NCBI RefSeq assembly: GCF_900115245.1
Contig: NZ_FOVT01000024.1
Span: forward strand, 1 to 64,000
Origin: Mesorhizobium sp. NFR06
GTDB lineage: Bacteria; Pseudomonadota; Alphaproteobacteria; Rhizobiales; Rhizobiaceae
Direction: 5' to 3'
DNA length: 64,000 nt
Shown: in pieces, positions 8,669 to 17,675 of the stretch
Position numbering within the stretch: the stretch's first letter is position 1
Layout: every line of letters begins with the position of its first letter
Program-made: the position numbers and the translations under genes
Notes under the pieces: generated by a model
The model's input: only the letters and a program-made list of their open reading frames with translations
Told to the model about the DNA's origin: nothing
Databases searched by the model: none

Positions 8669-10984
8669 CTACGGTCCGCTGTCTCGGGGCACAACTCTGA
8701 CTGGTACCGATTTCCCAGCTGGAACATGAGCCTTCTTTGCCCGATGCCAGAGAGGGACCAATGGATTGAGTTCCGGATAGTAGCCGGCACAGTTGCCCTC
8801 GGGAATTGAATAGGGTGTGACCCGCAAACCGCGCACCCGCCGCTCCACACCGTCATCGGCATGGGTTTCGAGATCGATTTCCTGCCCGGCGCTTAACCCG
8901 AAACGCTGGATGTCCGCCTCGTTCATGAGCAGCACCATTCGGGTTCCGTAGACGCCGCGAAGCCTGTCGTCATAGCCGTAGACGGTGGTATTGAACTGGT
9001 CATTGGAGCGAACTGTGATCAGCGTCAGCACATTGTCACCGGAAAGATCGATATCGGGATTTGCCTCCAGCATCGACGGCAGCTTGAAATTAGCTTTCTT
9101 GTTCGGTGTCTCCCACGCGCGTTTCGATGCCTTGATATCGCGATGAAATCCGCCGGGCTTGAGAAACCGCGTGTTGAAATCGCGGAAGTGTTGAGGATAG
9201 CACCGTTCGATCTCGTTGCGGATTAGCGAATAATCAGCAACCCATTGGTCCCATGCGATGGAACTTTTGTTCGCCACCGTAGCCTTGGCAAGTTCGGCGA
9301 CGATTTTAGGCTCCGACAGGAGGTTTGGCGACGCGGGAGGGCGCGATCCAAAGGAGCCGTGGATGCATGCGGTCGAATCTTCCATTGAGACGGTCTGGTC
9401 GCCGCTTCCCTGGTGATCCCTTTCCAGCCGGGACAGGCAAGGGAGAAGATAGGTGACGGCTCCCGGGATGAGATGGCTGCGGTTGAGCTTGGTTGCGATC
9501 TCGACATGGATGCTTAATCCGCGCCAAGCCTTCTCGACCAGACCGGTTTCCGGCACTGCGCGAACGAAATTGCCTCCCAATCCGATGAAGCCATTGACCC
9601 ATCCCCCGATGACGCCTTCGCAGGTCTCGACCGTATCGAGGCCTTTCTCGCGCGGTGGCTCGAATGCGTAGTACTTGGCGAACTTGTCCAAGGGAGCGAG
9701 TTCAGGTTTTTCAGTTATGCCGACGGTGCGCTGGCCCTGAACATTGGAATGGCCACGCAGCGGCGAAATGCCGGCGCCGGGTTTGCCCATATTGCCGCGC
9801 ATCAGCAGCAGATTGCACAGCATCTGGACATTCTCGGTGCCATGCCGGTGCTGGGTCAGGCCCATGCCGTAGTTGCCGATTACCGCGTTGGAACGACTGT
9901 AGATTTCCGCGACATGCTCCAGATCGGCCTGGGCGATACCGGAGCGTCGAACAATATCGTTCCAGCTGGCATCGCGCAGATATAATTCGAATTCGGCAAA
10001 GCCGTGCGTGTGCTCCGCGATGAAATCGACGTCCAGGACCCGCTGATTGGCTTGTTCACGCGCAGCATCGTCGAGCGCAAGCACAGCCTTGGCGATACCC
10101 GTCATGGCTGCGATGTCGCCGCCGCAACGAACCTGAAAGAAGTCGCTGGACATCTTGGTTCCAGGCCCCGGCGACAACATGTCGGCGGGGCTTTGCGGAT
10201 TCTTGAACCGCTGCAGCCCTCGCTCGGGCAATGGATTGAAAGTGAACACCGGCACCTTTCGTTGACGCGCCTCCTGCAATGGATGCAGCAGCCGGGGCGC
10301 CGTGACGCCGGTGTTATGGCCGAAGAAGAACATCATGTCAGTTTTCGAGAAGTCCTCGAGTTGAACGGTCCCCACCGGGGAGCCAATCGACTCGGGCAGG
10401 CCGACCGAGGTCGATTCGTGACACATGTTCGACGAATCCGGCAGGTTGGATGAACCGTAGATGCGCGCGAAAAGCTGATACATGAAGGAGGCCTCTAACG
10501 AGGCTCGGCCGGAGGTGTAGAAGACGACCGATTTCGGATTGAGCCGCTGGAGCTCGACGGCGATCTCGCGGAATGCAATTTCCCAAGCAACCGGTTCATA
10601 CTGGTCGGTGACCGGATTATAGCGCAAGGGATCCGTCAGCCTGCCCTGTTTTTCCAAGTCCCGGTCTGGCCAATCGAGCAATTCCGCGACCTTGTGCTGT
10701 GCGAAGAACTCCGGCCCACAGCGCAGTTTCGTCTGATCCCACATCGTGGCCTTAGCGCCGTTTTCACAGAACTCGAAAGGCCTAGGTTGGGCCGGTTTCG
10801 CCCATGAGCAGGACACACACATATAGCCGTCTGCCTTGTTCTGCTTGAGCAGCGTGCTCCATATTCCGGACAGCAACAGGCCCTCGCTACGCGCGTGACG
10901 CGCCAGGGAACGGAGCGAGCCCCAGCCTCCGGTTGGGTGTTCGTATTTCTTTATTTCTATGTGATCGGTCACGGCGGGTTTCAT
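8669..10984 (-). CDS. FdhF/YdeP-type molybdopterin oxidoreductase
   Basis: A 771-residue member of the formate-dehydrogenase-alpha/YdeP group. A CVSC motif near residue 54 is reduced compared with the Fe4S4 site of true formate dehydrogenases; SSNLPDSSNMCHESTSVGLP and GNMGKPGAGISPLRGHSNVQG are the molybdopterin-binding segments, and the end (EGNCAGYYPELNPLVPL) is the YdeP-type C-terminal domain. E. coli YdeP is linked to acid resistance, but the reaction of the family is not known. ATG at 10984 is chosen for its AAGGGATGG site and match to family length (about 760). A GGAAC-N16-GGTT promoter lies 28 bases upstream, suggesting general-stress control. Confidence 0.88.
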   Translation of the reverse strand: MKPAVTDHIEIKKYEHPTGGWGSLRSLARHARSEGLLLSGIWSTLLKQNKADGYMCVSCSWAKPAQPRPFEFCENGAKATMWDQTKLRCGPEFFAQHKVAELLDWPDRDLEKQGRLTDPLRYNPVTDQYEPVAWEIAFREIAVELQRLNPKSVVFYTSGRASLEASFMYQLFARIYGSSNLPDSSNMCHESTSVGLPESIGSPVGTVQLEDFSKTDMMFFFGHNTGVTAPRLLHPLQEARQRKVPVFTFNPLPERGLQRFKNPQSPADMLSPGPGTKMSSDFFQVRCGGDIAAMTGIAKAVLALDDAAREQANQRVLDVDFIAEHTHGFAEFELYLRDASWNDIVRRSGIAQADLEHVAEIYSRSNAVIGNYGMGLTQHRHGTENVQMLCNLLLMRGNMGKPGAGISPLRGHSNVQGQRTVGITEKPELAPLDKFAKYYAFEPPREKGLDTVETCEGVIGGWVNGFIGLGGNFVRAVPETGLVEKAWRGLSIHVEIATKLNRSHLIPGAVTYLLPCLSRLERDHQGSGDQTVSMEDSTACIHGSFGSRPPASPNLLSEPKIVAELAKATVANKSSIAWDQWVADYSLIRNEIERCYPQHFRDFNTRFLKPGGFHRDIKASKRAWETPNKKANFKLPSMLEANPDIDLSGDNVLTLITVRSNDQFNTTVYGYDDRLRGVYGTRMVLLMNEADIQRFGLSAGQEIDLETHADDGVERRVRGLRVTPYSIPEGNCAGYYPELNPLVPLWHRAKKAHVPAGKSVPVRVVPRDSGP

Positions 10985-11011
10985 GGCGAGCCATCCCTTG
11001 CTAGAGACATG

Positions 11012-11036
11012 AACCCCGCCCGCGACCGATTGTTCC
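11012..11036 (-). promoter_or_regulatory. EcfG-like promoter of YdeP-like gene
   Basis: Minus strand: GGAAC, 16 bases, GGTT, ending 28 bases before the start at 10984. One base off the CGTT consensus; position and orientation support it. It lies outside the coding region if the start at 10984 is right. Confidence 0.6.
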
Positions 11037-11216
11037 CGTCGTGGCCGGCCAAGCCACCGAACACTCCTTCGCCACATACAGCGTTGCGGAACATTTTCCT
11101 CAGTCATCGATTGAACCACGAGCCGGAGAATTCGGCCGGGGAGTGGATCGCGTATCCAGTCTGATTCGACAAAACGCCGGTACGATCGCGAGATTCAATT
11201 ATCGCGTGGTAAGAAG

Positions 11217-11723
11217 ATGAGATTGTTCTCTATCAGCAAGAGCAATCATGGAGTCAGCAACTCGACAATTCGTAGTGGAAACACCACAAAGTTCGCCTGT
11301 CATATACTTAGTTTCCTGTGCTTTGTCCTGATATCGGCTGTTTTATCGGCGTGCTCTTCATCGAGGGACCAGATTGACGGCCAATTGAGAACCGCGGCTT
11401 CCGCGGCGGAAACGGCATCGATGGCCCTGGACGCTTGGCTCGCCGGGGCGACTCCTCAAAATTATACGTCACGTACGCTGCAATCGGTCGGCCGGAAGCT
11501 CTCCGATGCCGAAACCCAAATCCAATCAGCCGATTCACCTGAGGTCCCCGACCGAGCCGGACTGATCACGGCCATCAGCCGCCTGGCGGCCGCGGTAGCG
11601 AACGCGGAGGCGGGATTGCAGGACAACGACCCTGCGAAAGTGGAGCGGGCGCAGCGGGATGTGCGAAACGCTATTGCCGCCCTGGCCGCCGCCTATACCA
11701 AATCCTTTAGCCCGCACCCATGA
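11217..11723 (+). CDS. Putative lipoprotein
   Basis: A 168-residue protein with a long N-terminal region, a hydrophobic stretch (about residues 28-48) and a lipobox LSAC followed by SSS, so it is probably a lipid-anchored periplasmic protein. The mature part is Ala-rich and predicted helical, with evenly spaced polar residues, which suggests a helical bundle or coiled coil. No family is recognised. Its stop overlaps the start of the Nramp-like gene (ATGA at 11720), so it is the first gene of a lipoprotein-Nramp-PRC-PRC operon. Confidence 0.75.
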   Translation: MRLFSISKSNHGVSNSTIRSGNTTKFACHILSFLCFVLISAVLSACSSSRDQIDGQLRTAASAAETASMALDAWLAGATPQNYTSRTLQSVGRKLSDAETQIQSADSPEVPDRAGLITAISRLAAAVANAEAGLQDNDPAKVERAQRDVRNAIAALAAAYTKSFSPHP

Positions 11724-12940
11724 AAAAGGTATTGGAAATATCGTTGGGTGTTGTCACCAGCGTTGGCGGTTTTCTCGAAGTCGGTTCACTGACGACAGCC
11801 GTTCAAGCCGGTGCGGCATTCCATTTCCAGCTGATCTGGGCGATCGTTCTGGGGACGATCTGCATCGTCTTCCTCGTCGAGATGGCAGGTCGCTTCGCTG
11901 CCGTTAGCCATCACACCATCGCCGATGGGATTCGGGAACGATTTGGCTTTAACGCCTTCCTCTGGCCGCTGCTGGCGGTCCTTCTGGTCAATCTGCTGGT
12001 CATGTCGGCTGAGATCGGCGGCGTTGCCATTGCGCTCGAACTTGCCACCGGAATCGGCTTCCATTGGTGGGCGCTGCTGGTGGCATTGCTGGCCTGGGTT
12101 TTTCTCTGGAAAGGCACGTTCGGCTTTATCGAAAAAGGCGTTTCGATGCTCGGGCTGGTCACACTGTGTTTTGTGGTCGGCGCGGTGATGCTTAAGCCCG
12201 GTTGGGGTCAGGTCGCGGCGGGCGCTATTCTCACTGTGCCAGACCATGACGCGACCAATTACTGGTTCATGGCCGTCAGCATTCTTGGGGCGTCAATTTC
12301 ACCTTATCTGTTCATGTTTTACTCGTCGGGGGCGATCGAGGATCGCTGGGACGAAAGCTATCTCGGGGCCAATCGCGCCATTGCGGCGATGGGTATGAGC
12401 TTTGGCGGCACGATTTCCGTAAGCGTGCTGATTGTCGCCGCGCTTGTGCTTGCCCCGCACCGCATAGACCAGGTGTACGACTACCATCAGTTGCCGCTGA
12501 TCCTGTTCCCGATATTCGGCTTCTGGGGCTTTGTCCTGTTCATTGCTTCGCTCGGTATAGCTTGCTTCGGTGCCGTGCTCGAAGTTGGGCTGCAGCAGGC
12601 CTATCTCGTGGCCCAAGGTTTCGGATGGACCTGGGGCGAGGACCAGAAACCGCGGGACAATCCTGGCTTTAGTACGGTCTACACGGTGGCGTTGTTTCTC
12701 AGCGCCCTACCGATTGCGGCCGGCGTTGACCCGCTGAAGCTCACGATCTTCTCGATGGCGCTGACGGCTGCCAGCCTGCCTCTCAGTGTGATTCCCTTCC
12801 TGTTCCTGATGAACGACAAGCGTTATGTCGGCAAGCACCGCAATGGGATGATCTCGAATGCCGCGGTCATCTTTGTTATCGCGCTTGGCTTCGTGCTGGC
12901 GATCGTGACGATCCCTTTGCAAATATTCGGAGGCACGTGA
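11720..12940 (+). CDS. Nramp-related membrane transporter with atypical metal site
   Basis: A 406-residue protein with about eleven membrane helices and the Nramp fold signature. In true Nramp metal transporters, TM1 carries DPGN and TM6 carries MPH. Here the equivalents read EVGS (GGFLEVGSLTTAVQAG) and SPY (GASISPYLFMFYS), so the usual Mn/Fe-binding residues are gone. It is thus an Nramp homologue of uncertain substrate, possibly a magnesium or other cation carrier. Coupled upstream to a lipoprotein and downstream to two PRC-barrel-like genes. A decayed copy of this gene is at 26235-27004. Confidence 0.85.
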   Translation: MKKVLEISLGVVTSVGGFLEVGSLTTAVQAGAAFHFQLIWAIVLGTICIVFLVEMAGRFAAVSHHTIADGIRERFGFNAFLWPLLAVLLVNLLVMSAEIGGVAIALELATGIGFHWWALLVALLAWVFLWKGTFGFIEKGVSMLGLVTLCFVVGAVMLKPGWGQVAAGAILTVPDHDATNYWFMAVSILGASISPYLFMFYSSGAIEDRWDESYLGANRAIAAMGMSFGGTISVSVLIVAALVLAPHRIDQVYDYHQLPLILFPIFGFWGFVLFIASLGIACFGAVLEVGLQQAYLVAQGFGWTWGEDQKPRDNPGFSTVYTVALFLSALPIAAGVDPLKLTIFSMALTAASLPLSVIPFLFLMNDKRYVGKHRNGMISNAAVIFVIALGFVLAIVTIPLQIFGGT

Positions 12941-13302
12941 TGGATCTGGTCCGCGACGTTCTGGACAAGCAAGTGATCGACCGCGAGCAGGTCAAGATCG
13001 GCAAGGTCGATGGCTTGGTGGCGGAACTGAGGCCAGGCAAGCCACCAAGGATCGTTGCAATCGAACTAGGATCGATTGCGCTGGCGCGCCGACTTGGTGC
13101 ACGGCCCGGACGCTGGATGGCGGGACTGTCGGCAAGGCTGGGCGGCAAACGCCACAGCGAGCCGCATCGGATCGCCTGGAACAAGGTGCGCGACATCGGC
13201 ATCGATATCGAGGTCGACATCGATGTCCGCGAGACGGCGATCTTCTGTTGGCAAAACTGGCTGCGCGACCACGTCGTCAGCCGCATCCCGGGGGCGGGCT
13301 GA
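12940..13302 (+). CDS. PRC-barrel-like protein A
   Basis: A 120-residue soluble protein. Its core (VKIGKVDGLVAEL, then PRIVAIELGSIALARRLG, and HRIAWNKVRDIGIDIEVDIDV) is the beta-rich pattern of PRC-barrel proteins, which are small adaptor domains. ATG at 12940 overlaps the TGA of the transporter gene and follows GGAGG at a good distance. Its partner gene at 13302 has a similar fold. The tight linkage, kept also in the decayed copy at 27004-27359, suggests these two proteins act with the transporter, perhaps as cytoplasmic partners. Confidence 0.7.
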   Translation: MDLVRDVLDKQVIDREQVKIGKVDGLVAELRPGKPPRIVAIELGSIALARRLGARPGRWMAGLSARLGGKRHSEPHRIAWNKVRDIGIDIEVDIDVRETAIFCWQNWLRDHVVSRIPGAG

Positions 13303-13670
13303 TGGCCGCGACCATCAATCTCGAGCGCCTGGTTGGCCGACGCGTGTTATCGCCGCGCGGGAAAAGCATCGGCTACATCGAGGAGATTCGCGCCGAAAAG
13401 GACGGGCACGATCTTGTCATTACCGAATTCCACGTAGGCATCTACGCCGCATTCGAGCGACTTTCCGCTTCGGCGATAGGCGCGGCGGTGCTCGATGCAT
13501 TGCGGCTACGCCGTGACGGTGGCTTTTATCGCATTCCTTGGGACAAGATCGATATTTCCGACCCCATGCAGCCGAGGCTTTTGTGTCCGATGGAGGATCT
13601 TGCCCGCATGAAAGGAGACCCCGGACAGTCGCAAGATCAAAAGAAACGCAAAAGCGGGGCAAACCGTTAG
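13302..13670 (+). CDS. PRC-barrel-like protein B
   Basis: A 122-residue protein with the PRC-barrel pattern GRRVLSPRGKSIGYIEEIRAEKDGHDLVITEFHVG in two shorter blocks and a second half ending in IPWDKIDISDPMQPRLLCPM. The start ATG overlaps the stop of the preceding PRC gene (TGATG). The C-terminus is charged (DQKKRKS). Function is unknown; it is the last gene of the Nramp operon. A frameshifted copy is at 27362-27687. Confidence 0.7.
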   Translation: MAATINLERLVGRRVLSPRGKSIGYIEEIRAEKDGHDLVITEFHVGIYAAFERLSASAIGAAVLDALRLRRDGGFYRIPWDKIDISDPMQPRLLCPMEDLARMKGDPGQSQDQKKRKSGANR

Positions 13671-13738
13671 CGCACGAGGCGCGCCATAACGAAAATCGCG
13701 GCTGCAAGAGCACCTGAAGTCCACCAACATGAAATGCC

Positions 13739-13763
13739 GGAACATGGCTTTGTCGGGGGCGTT
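13739..13763 (+). promoter_or_regulatory. EcfG-type promoter (perfect match)
   Basis: GGAAC, 16 bases, CGTT on the plus strand, between the PRC operon and the small gene at 13778. The -10 ends only 14 bases before the ATG, so transcription would start very close to the start codon. Confidence 0.75.
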
Positions 13764-13777
13764 GAATTGTCATCGAA

Positions 13778-14071
13778 ATGACCCTCGAGGGGCCGCTACT
13801 GAAAGATCAGCCGAATGTATCCCTTTGCTTCCTACATAATCTGACCGCTTGTAGAGGCGACGGCCTTCGCCCAGAGCTTGTCCGAATGCTGAACATACGC
13901 GCTGCATCGTCAGATGTGCTGCAGCTTCATGCCACACGCGCGAACGGTTTCGAACAAGTGGGGCCAAATCCCGTTGGAAATATCGAAGGCACGCTTCCGG
14001 ATCGGATTTTGCGTTATCCTGCCGAGGTCAAGGCGAAACATCCATCGAATCGCCGACGCCGATCTCGATAA
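13778..14071 (+). CDS. Small conserved protein (RGDGLRPE family)
   Basis: A 97-residue basic protein of unknown function. It shares RGDGLRPE near its middle and a later GPNPxGN with the protein at 57184-57492, which shows that this is a real, if uncharacterised, family. Both have an EcfG-like promoter in front. The 3' end overlaps the convergent ctaG gene by 44 bases. There is no clear ribosome-binding site; the short distance to the promoter suggests a near-leaderless transcript, or a start inside the frame. Confidence 0.5.
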   Translation: MTLEGPLLKDQPNVSLCFLHNLTACRGDGLRPELVRMLNIRAASSDVLQLHATRANGFEQVGPNPVGNIEGTLPDRILRYPAEVKAKHPSNRRRRSR

Positions 14072-14945
14072 CACGAAGCGGTGTCTGCCCCCGCCCACTT
14101 GCGCGAATCCAAAGACTGACCAGGAACAGTGCCACTCCGCCATAGATCAGGCCGGCGGGGATCCACATCACAAGCCCTGCAAGCTGCTGGTCTTCGAGCG
14201 GCGCGAGACCCCAAAAGGTTGAGCCGATAGCATTTTCCGGATACCAGAGTCTCGGCGAGACGACGAGCAACGCCCCGAGCAAGCCAGTATGCAACGAGGT
14301 CAAAAAAAGATGCATTACCGCGTTGCCGCACGCGTATACTCGGCCCGGGCGAGGCAGCAGTGCCCACCAGAACAAAAGACCCGTGCCGACAAAGCTGGCG
14401 TGCTGCGCATAATGCCAGAGACCTTGGTGCAACGCAGCCCCGAAAAGCGGCGGGACATGCCACGCCCATATCGCAACGCCATGCAGGATGGTGGCGACCA
14501 TAGGGCGGCTCGCGCACGCCCAGATTCCCCCAAGCATGCGCAGGTGGCTGGCTACGCGGAGCGCCCGGCGTAATCGCTTGGGTAGCGCCCGTATCATTGG
14601 GGCTCCCGGATATGAAGCAACTATCAGGGGCGCCGCTACCGCCATCAGCAATTCGTGTTCAATCATGTGAGCGGTGAACAACCGCTCGCCCAATGCATGA
14701 AGCGGGCTCACCAAGGCTGCCATCAATGCGACCCAGCCCGCAGCGAACAATAGGGCTTGCCGAAAACGCAAAGGGCGCGAGCGCCCGCTCCTTTGCCAAA
14801 GCCGGGCGGAGCCTACGACATAGAGCGATGCGGTTGCCGCCAATGGAAATATGATGGGAAGCGTCAACGTCCAGCCGGTATCAGGGCCGCTTGCGCCATA
14901 ACAGAGCGAAGTTGAGAAGAAAGAATCGAAGCTCATCGCCTGCAA
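14028..14945 (-). CDS. ctaG: CtaG (caa3-type) cytochrome c oxidase assembly factor
   Basis: A 305-residue protein with about seven membrane helices and the caa3_CtaG pattern: LVSPLHALGERLFTAHMIEH, then HGVAIWAWHVPPLFGAAL and LEDQQLAGLVMWIPAGLIYG. Conserved His residues in these segments are thought to handle copper during assembly of the oxidase. It is about 5.7 kb from the caa3 operon with unrelated stress genes between, although they usually sit together, which fits later insertions. The start may also be the ATG at 14936. Confidence 0.85.
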   Translation of the reverse strand: MQAMSFDSFFSTSLCYGASGPDTGWTLTLPIIFPLAATASLYVVGSARLWQRSGRSRPLRFRQALLFAAGWVALMAALVSPLHALGERLFTAHMIEHELLMAVAAPLIVASYPGAPMIRALPKRLRRALRVASHLRMLGGIWACASRPMVATILHGVAIWAWHVPPLFGAALHQGLWHYAQHASFVGTGLLFWWALLPRPGRVYACGNAVMHLFLTSLHTGLLGALLVVSPRLWYPENAIGSTFWGLAPLEDQQLAGLVMWIPAGLIYGGVALFLVSLWIRASGRGQTPLRVIEIGVGDSMDVSP

Positions 14946-15197
14946 CCGCTAACCGTGAGCGCGGCGGCCGCCACGATATTTTTGCCGCAATCCGCAATGG
15001 CCTGGCACCTTGCGGCGGCTTGCTGCTCGAGGCGGCCAAATCCTGAAGGAAATCCATGGCTTGGTGGACCAATTCACAGGAGCGTTCCCGGTTTCAATTC
15101 TAATAAGTAAGTTTCAAAGTTTCAAACGAGACAGGCCGCGTCGGATGCTGAGATCGGAGCGTCTGGGAGATCCGAAAAGCAAACAATGGTCGAGCCG

Positions 15198-15677
15198 CTA
15201 CCGCAACCTCGATTTTTCCCTCGTACGAGCGAAAAAGCGAAACGCTGGCCAACCTGCGATCGTTTCCCGCAGGTTGCTGAAAAGCTTTCCATCTTCGTTG
15301 GCGGCGGCCCGAACCTGCACGGCAACCCAGCCAGCTTTCATCGTGGCGCCGACATGGCAATGACAAACGATGGCGTGCAGCTGCCAATCAGATAGCTCAA
15401 AGAAACGCCTCGCCTCGCCATAGGTGCCGTTCTTCAGCCCCTGCGCACGCAATATTGGGTCGGCGAACGCAATGCTCAGCGGTGAATCGATGCATTGCGC
15501 TTTATCTCGCACATCCAGCCTCATGTATTCGGTGCCGGGCAATGCTCCGAGGCACCGTTCGGGATCGCGCTCGAGAAGCGCGGCCCAGTGTTCCAGTCGC
15601 TGGTTCCGCGTCATCGCCGGACAGGCTGCATTGATGTCCGCGACCGCATTCAGTTCTTCGCGTGTCTGGTGTTTCAT
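15198..15677 (-). CDS. Conserved hypothetical protein (MKHQT family)
   Basis: A 159-residue protein with a starting MKHQTREEL. The core contains RLEHWAALLERDP, LPGTEY, SIAFADPILRAQGL, YGEARRFFELSDWQLHAIVCHCH. A second copy with the same core is at 61826-62257. No known family was recognised. Cys and His residues in VCHCH could bind metal or a cofactor. ATG at 15677 follows AGGAGACGACC. Both copies carry a GGAAC-N16-GTT promoter upstream, so a general-stress role is likely. Confidence 0.75.
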   Translation of the reverse strand: MKHQTREELNAVADINAACPAMTRNQRLEHWAALLERDPERCLGALPGTEYMRLDVRDKAQCIDSPLSIAFADPILRAQGLKNGTYGEARRFFELSDWQLHAIVCHCHVGATMKAGWVAVQVRAAANEDGKLFSNLRETIAGWPAFRFFARTREKSRLR

Positions 15678-15760
15678 GGTCGTCTCCTGTTCGCTAGCCA
15701 CACTGCCTGCTGCCGAGCGCGCGCCAAGTCGGAGTAGCCAGTTCGTCCCTATGGCGCTCG

Positions 15761-15785
15761 AACCTCCATTTCATCGGAAAGTTCC
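15761..15785 (-). promoter_or_regulatory. EcfG-like promoter of MKHQT-family gene
   Basis: Minus strand: GGAAC, 16 bases, GGTT, 84 bases before the start at 15677. The homologue at 61826 has a motif of the same kind. Confidence 0.55.
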
Positions 15786-15851
15786 ATCGCCACAAAAATT
15801 GTTCGAGGGAAGCCTTGCGATGCCATTTCATTGCTGGCAACCGGGGCCGCG

Positions 15852-17264
15852 GGTCGTGTCCCGCCAGGTGGTGTAGCTCGGCGGTAGCGAAGCCGCTCGC
15901 GAGCGCGCCCTCAACAGCGCGGTAGCGAGCGAGCGGCGCAGCGGTGGTCATCGATGCTCTTCCGTTAGGGTCGGGTTGCTGACACCAACCTGATTCGAAG
16001 GAAGCACCGATGACCGACGACATGATGAACCTGCGCGCGCTCGTGGAGAAGACCCCCCGATGCCGATCTCCTGCGCGAGATGATCGGCTTTGCCGCCGAG
16101 CGGCTGATGGAGTTGGAGGTGGGTGCCGCGACGGGCGCCGGCTAGGCGAAAAGAGCGCGCTGCGGACCGCCCAGCGCAATGGCTACCGCGACAGGGACTG
16201 AGAGACCCGGGCCGGAACGGTTGAGCTGCGCATCCCCAAGCTGAGGAAGGGCTCCTACTTCCCCAGCTTCCTGGAGCCGCGCCGCATGGCTGAGAAGGCG
16301 CTGACGGCCGTCATCCAAGGTATCTCGACCCGCTCGGTCGACGACCTGGTTAAAGCGATGGGCATGAGCGGCATCTCCAAGAGCCAGGTGTCGTGGCTGT
16401 GCGAGGAGATCGACGGCAAAGTGAAGGCCTTCCTCGAACGGCCGATCGAAGGTGACTGGCCATACCTATGGATTGATGCCACCTACCTGAAGGTTCGCCG
16501 CGGCGGCCGCATCGTCTCGGTCGCCGTCATCATCGCCGTGGGCGTCAACAGTGACGGTCGGCGCGAGGTACTGGGCATGGAGATCGGCACTTCGGAGGCC
16601 GAGCCGATCTGGACGGAGTTCCTGCGCAAGCTGACCCGGCGCGGCCTGCGCGGGGTCAAGCTTGTCGTCTCCGATGCCCATGAGGGCCTCAAGGCCGCCG
16701 TGACCAAGGTGCTGTGCGCCACCTGGCAACGCTGCCGGGTCGACTTCATGAGGAACGTGCTGGCGCACGCCGGCAAGAACGGCCGCCGGGTCGTCTCGGC
16801 CTTCATCGCTACCGCTTTCGCGCAGGAGACGCCCGAAGCCGCCAGTGCCCAGTGGCGCGCCGTCGCCGACCAGATCAGGCCGAAGGTGCCGAAGCTGGCC
16901 GCCATCCTCGACAACGCCGAACCTGACGTGCTGGCCTACATGACCTTCCCGAAGGAACACCGGGCCAAGCTTCACAGCACGAACCCGATCGAGCGTCTCA
17001 ACGGCGAGATCAAGCGCCGAACCGACGTGGTCGGCATCTTCCCGAACGACAATGCCATCGTCCGCCTCGTCGGCGCGCTGCTGCTGGAGCAAAATGACGA
17101 ATGGGCCGTGCAGCGGGCCCGCTACATGACACTGGAAACCATCAGCCAGATGAGCGATGATCCGCTCATCAGCCTGCCGGCCGTGGCGCGCTGATCAGCC
17201 CGGCTTCCTGCCGGAGAGCGCGGCGACCAACGCCGTGAGCTACACCACTTCCTGAGACACGATC
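15852..17264. mobile_element. IS256-family insertion sequence, about 1.41 kb
   Basis: The ends form imperfect inverted repeats of about 28 bases: the left starts GGTCGTGTCCCGCCAGG and ends GTGGTGTAGCTC, the right (reverse complement) starts GATCGTGTCTCAGGAAG and ends GTGGTGTAGCTC. It is flanked by an 8-base direct repeat GGGCCGCG (15844-15851 and 17265-17272), the target-site duplication expected for IS256. The element holds one broken mutator-type transposase. No gene was recognised across the rejoined insertion site. Confidence 0.85.
16010..17194 (+). pseudogene. IS256-family (mutator type) transposase, inactivated
   Basis: The first 16 residues from ATG 16010 (MTDDMMNLRALVEKTP) are followed by a +1 shift in a run of C, then DADLLREMIGFAAERLMELE in another frame, a TAG near 16145 and a TGA near 16200. 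From about 16205 the frame is open to 17194 and carries the DDE domain: WIDATYLKVRRGG, VVSDAHEGLKAAV, RHxxNPIERLNGEIKRR-type C-terminal block with its Glu. About 400 residues are expected. The catalytic part is intact but the N-terminal DNA-binding region is split, so the copy is probably not active by itself. Confidence 0.85.
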
Positions 17265-17461
17265 GGGCCGCGTGACTCACGTGCAAGTGAAGGGCAATGT
17301 CTTCGCCTGGACGGGTCGCGCGGAACCTTCGCATATCCGCCTTGTCGAGGCTTCAGCCCTCCGTCCTGGTGCTGGATTCGGTTGTGCCGTCTACTCCTCG
17401 ATGCGGCGTCTTCGACTCCAGCGGCCGCCCTGATTCCCGCCTCGCGAGCTGTGCTTCGGCT

Positions 17462-17486
17462 GGAACCTCGCGGCAGCGCCGCCGTT
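17462..17486 (+). promoter_or_regulatory. EcfG-type promoter, duplicated from csbD (perfect match)
   Basis: GGAAC, 16 bases, CGTT. The 27-base block around it is nearly identical to the csbD promoter at 938-962. It now drives a truncated csbD and an isochorismatase-like gene. Confidence 0.85.
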
Positions 17487-17529
17487 AGCCCCAGCCTCAA
17501 CAGGAGATGTCCAAACAGGAGGTACGGCA

Positions 17530-17664
17530 ATGGATTGGAACCGCTTCGAAGGCAATTGGAAGCAAATGAAGGGCAAGGTCAAGGAGCAGTGGGGCAAGCT
17601 CACCGATGCCAGGGCCTCGCTGACGAAGGCAATGAAATCCTTCAAGCGAAAATTCCCTCGCTGA
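17530..17664 (+). pseudogene. csbD: Truncated csbD, 5' end only
   Basis: The first 26 codons match the intact CsbD at 704-907 (MDWNRFEGNWKQMKGKVKEQ, WGKLTD), then the reading changes to ARASLTKAMKSFKRKFPR and stops after 44 residues. The CsbD C-terminal half is missing. The junction lies near 17608. With the promoter and ribosome-binding site kept, this piece seems to work as a leader for the hydrolase gene 11 bases downstream. Confidence 0.7.
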
Positions 17665-17675
17665 ACGGACGCCCG

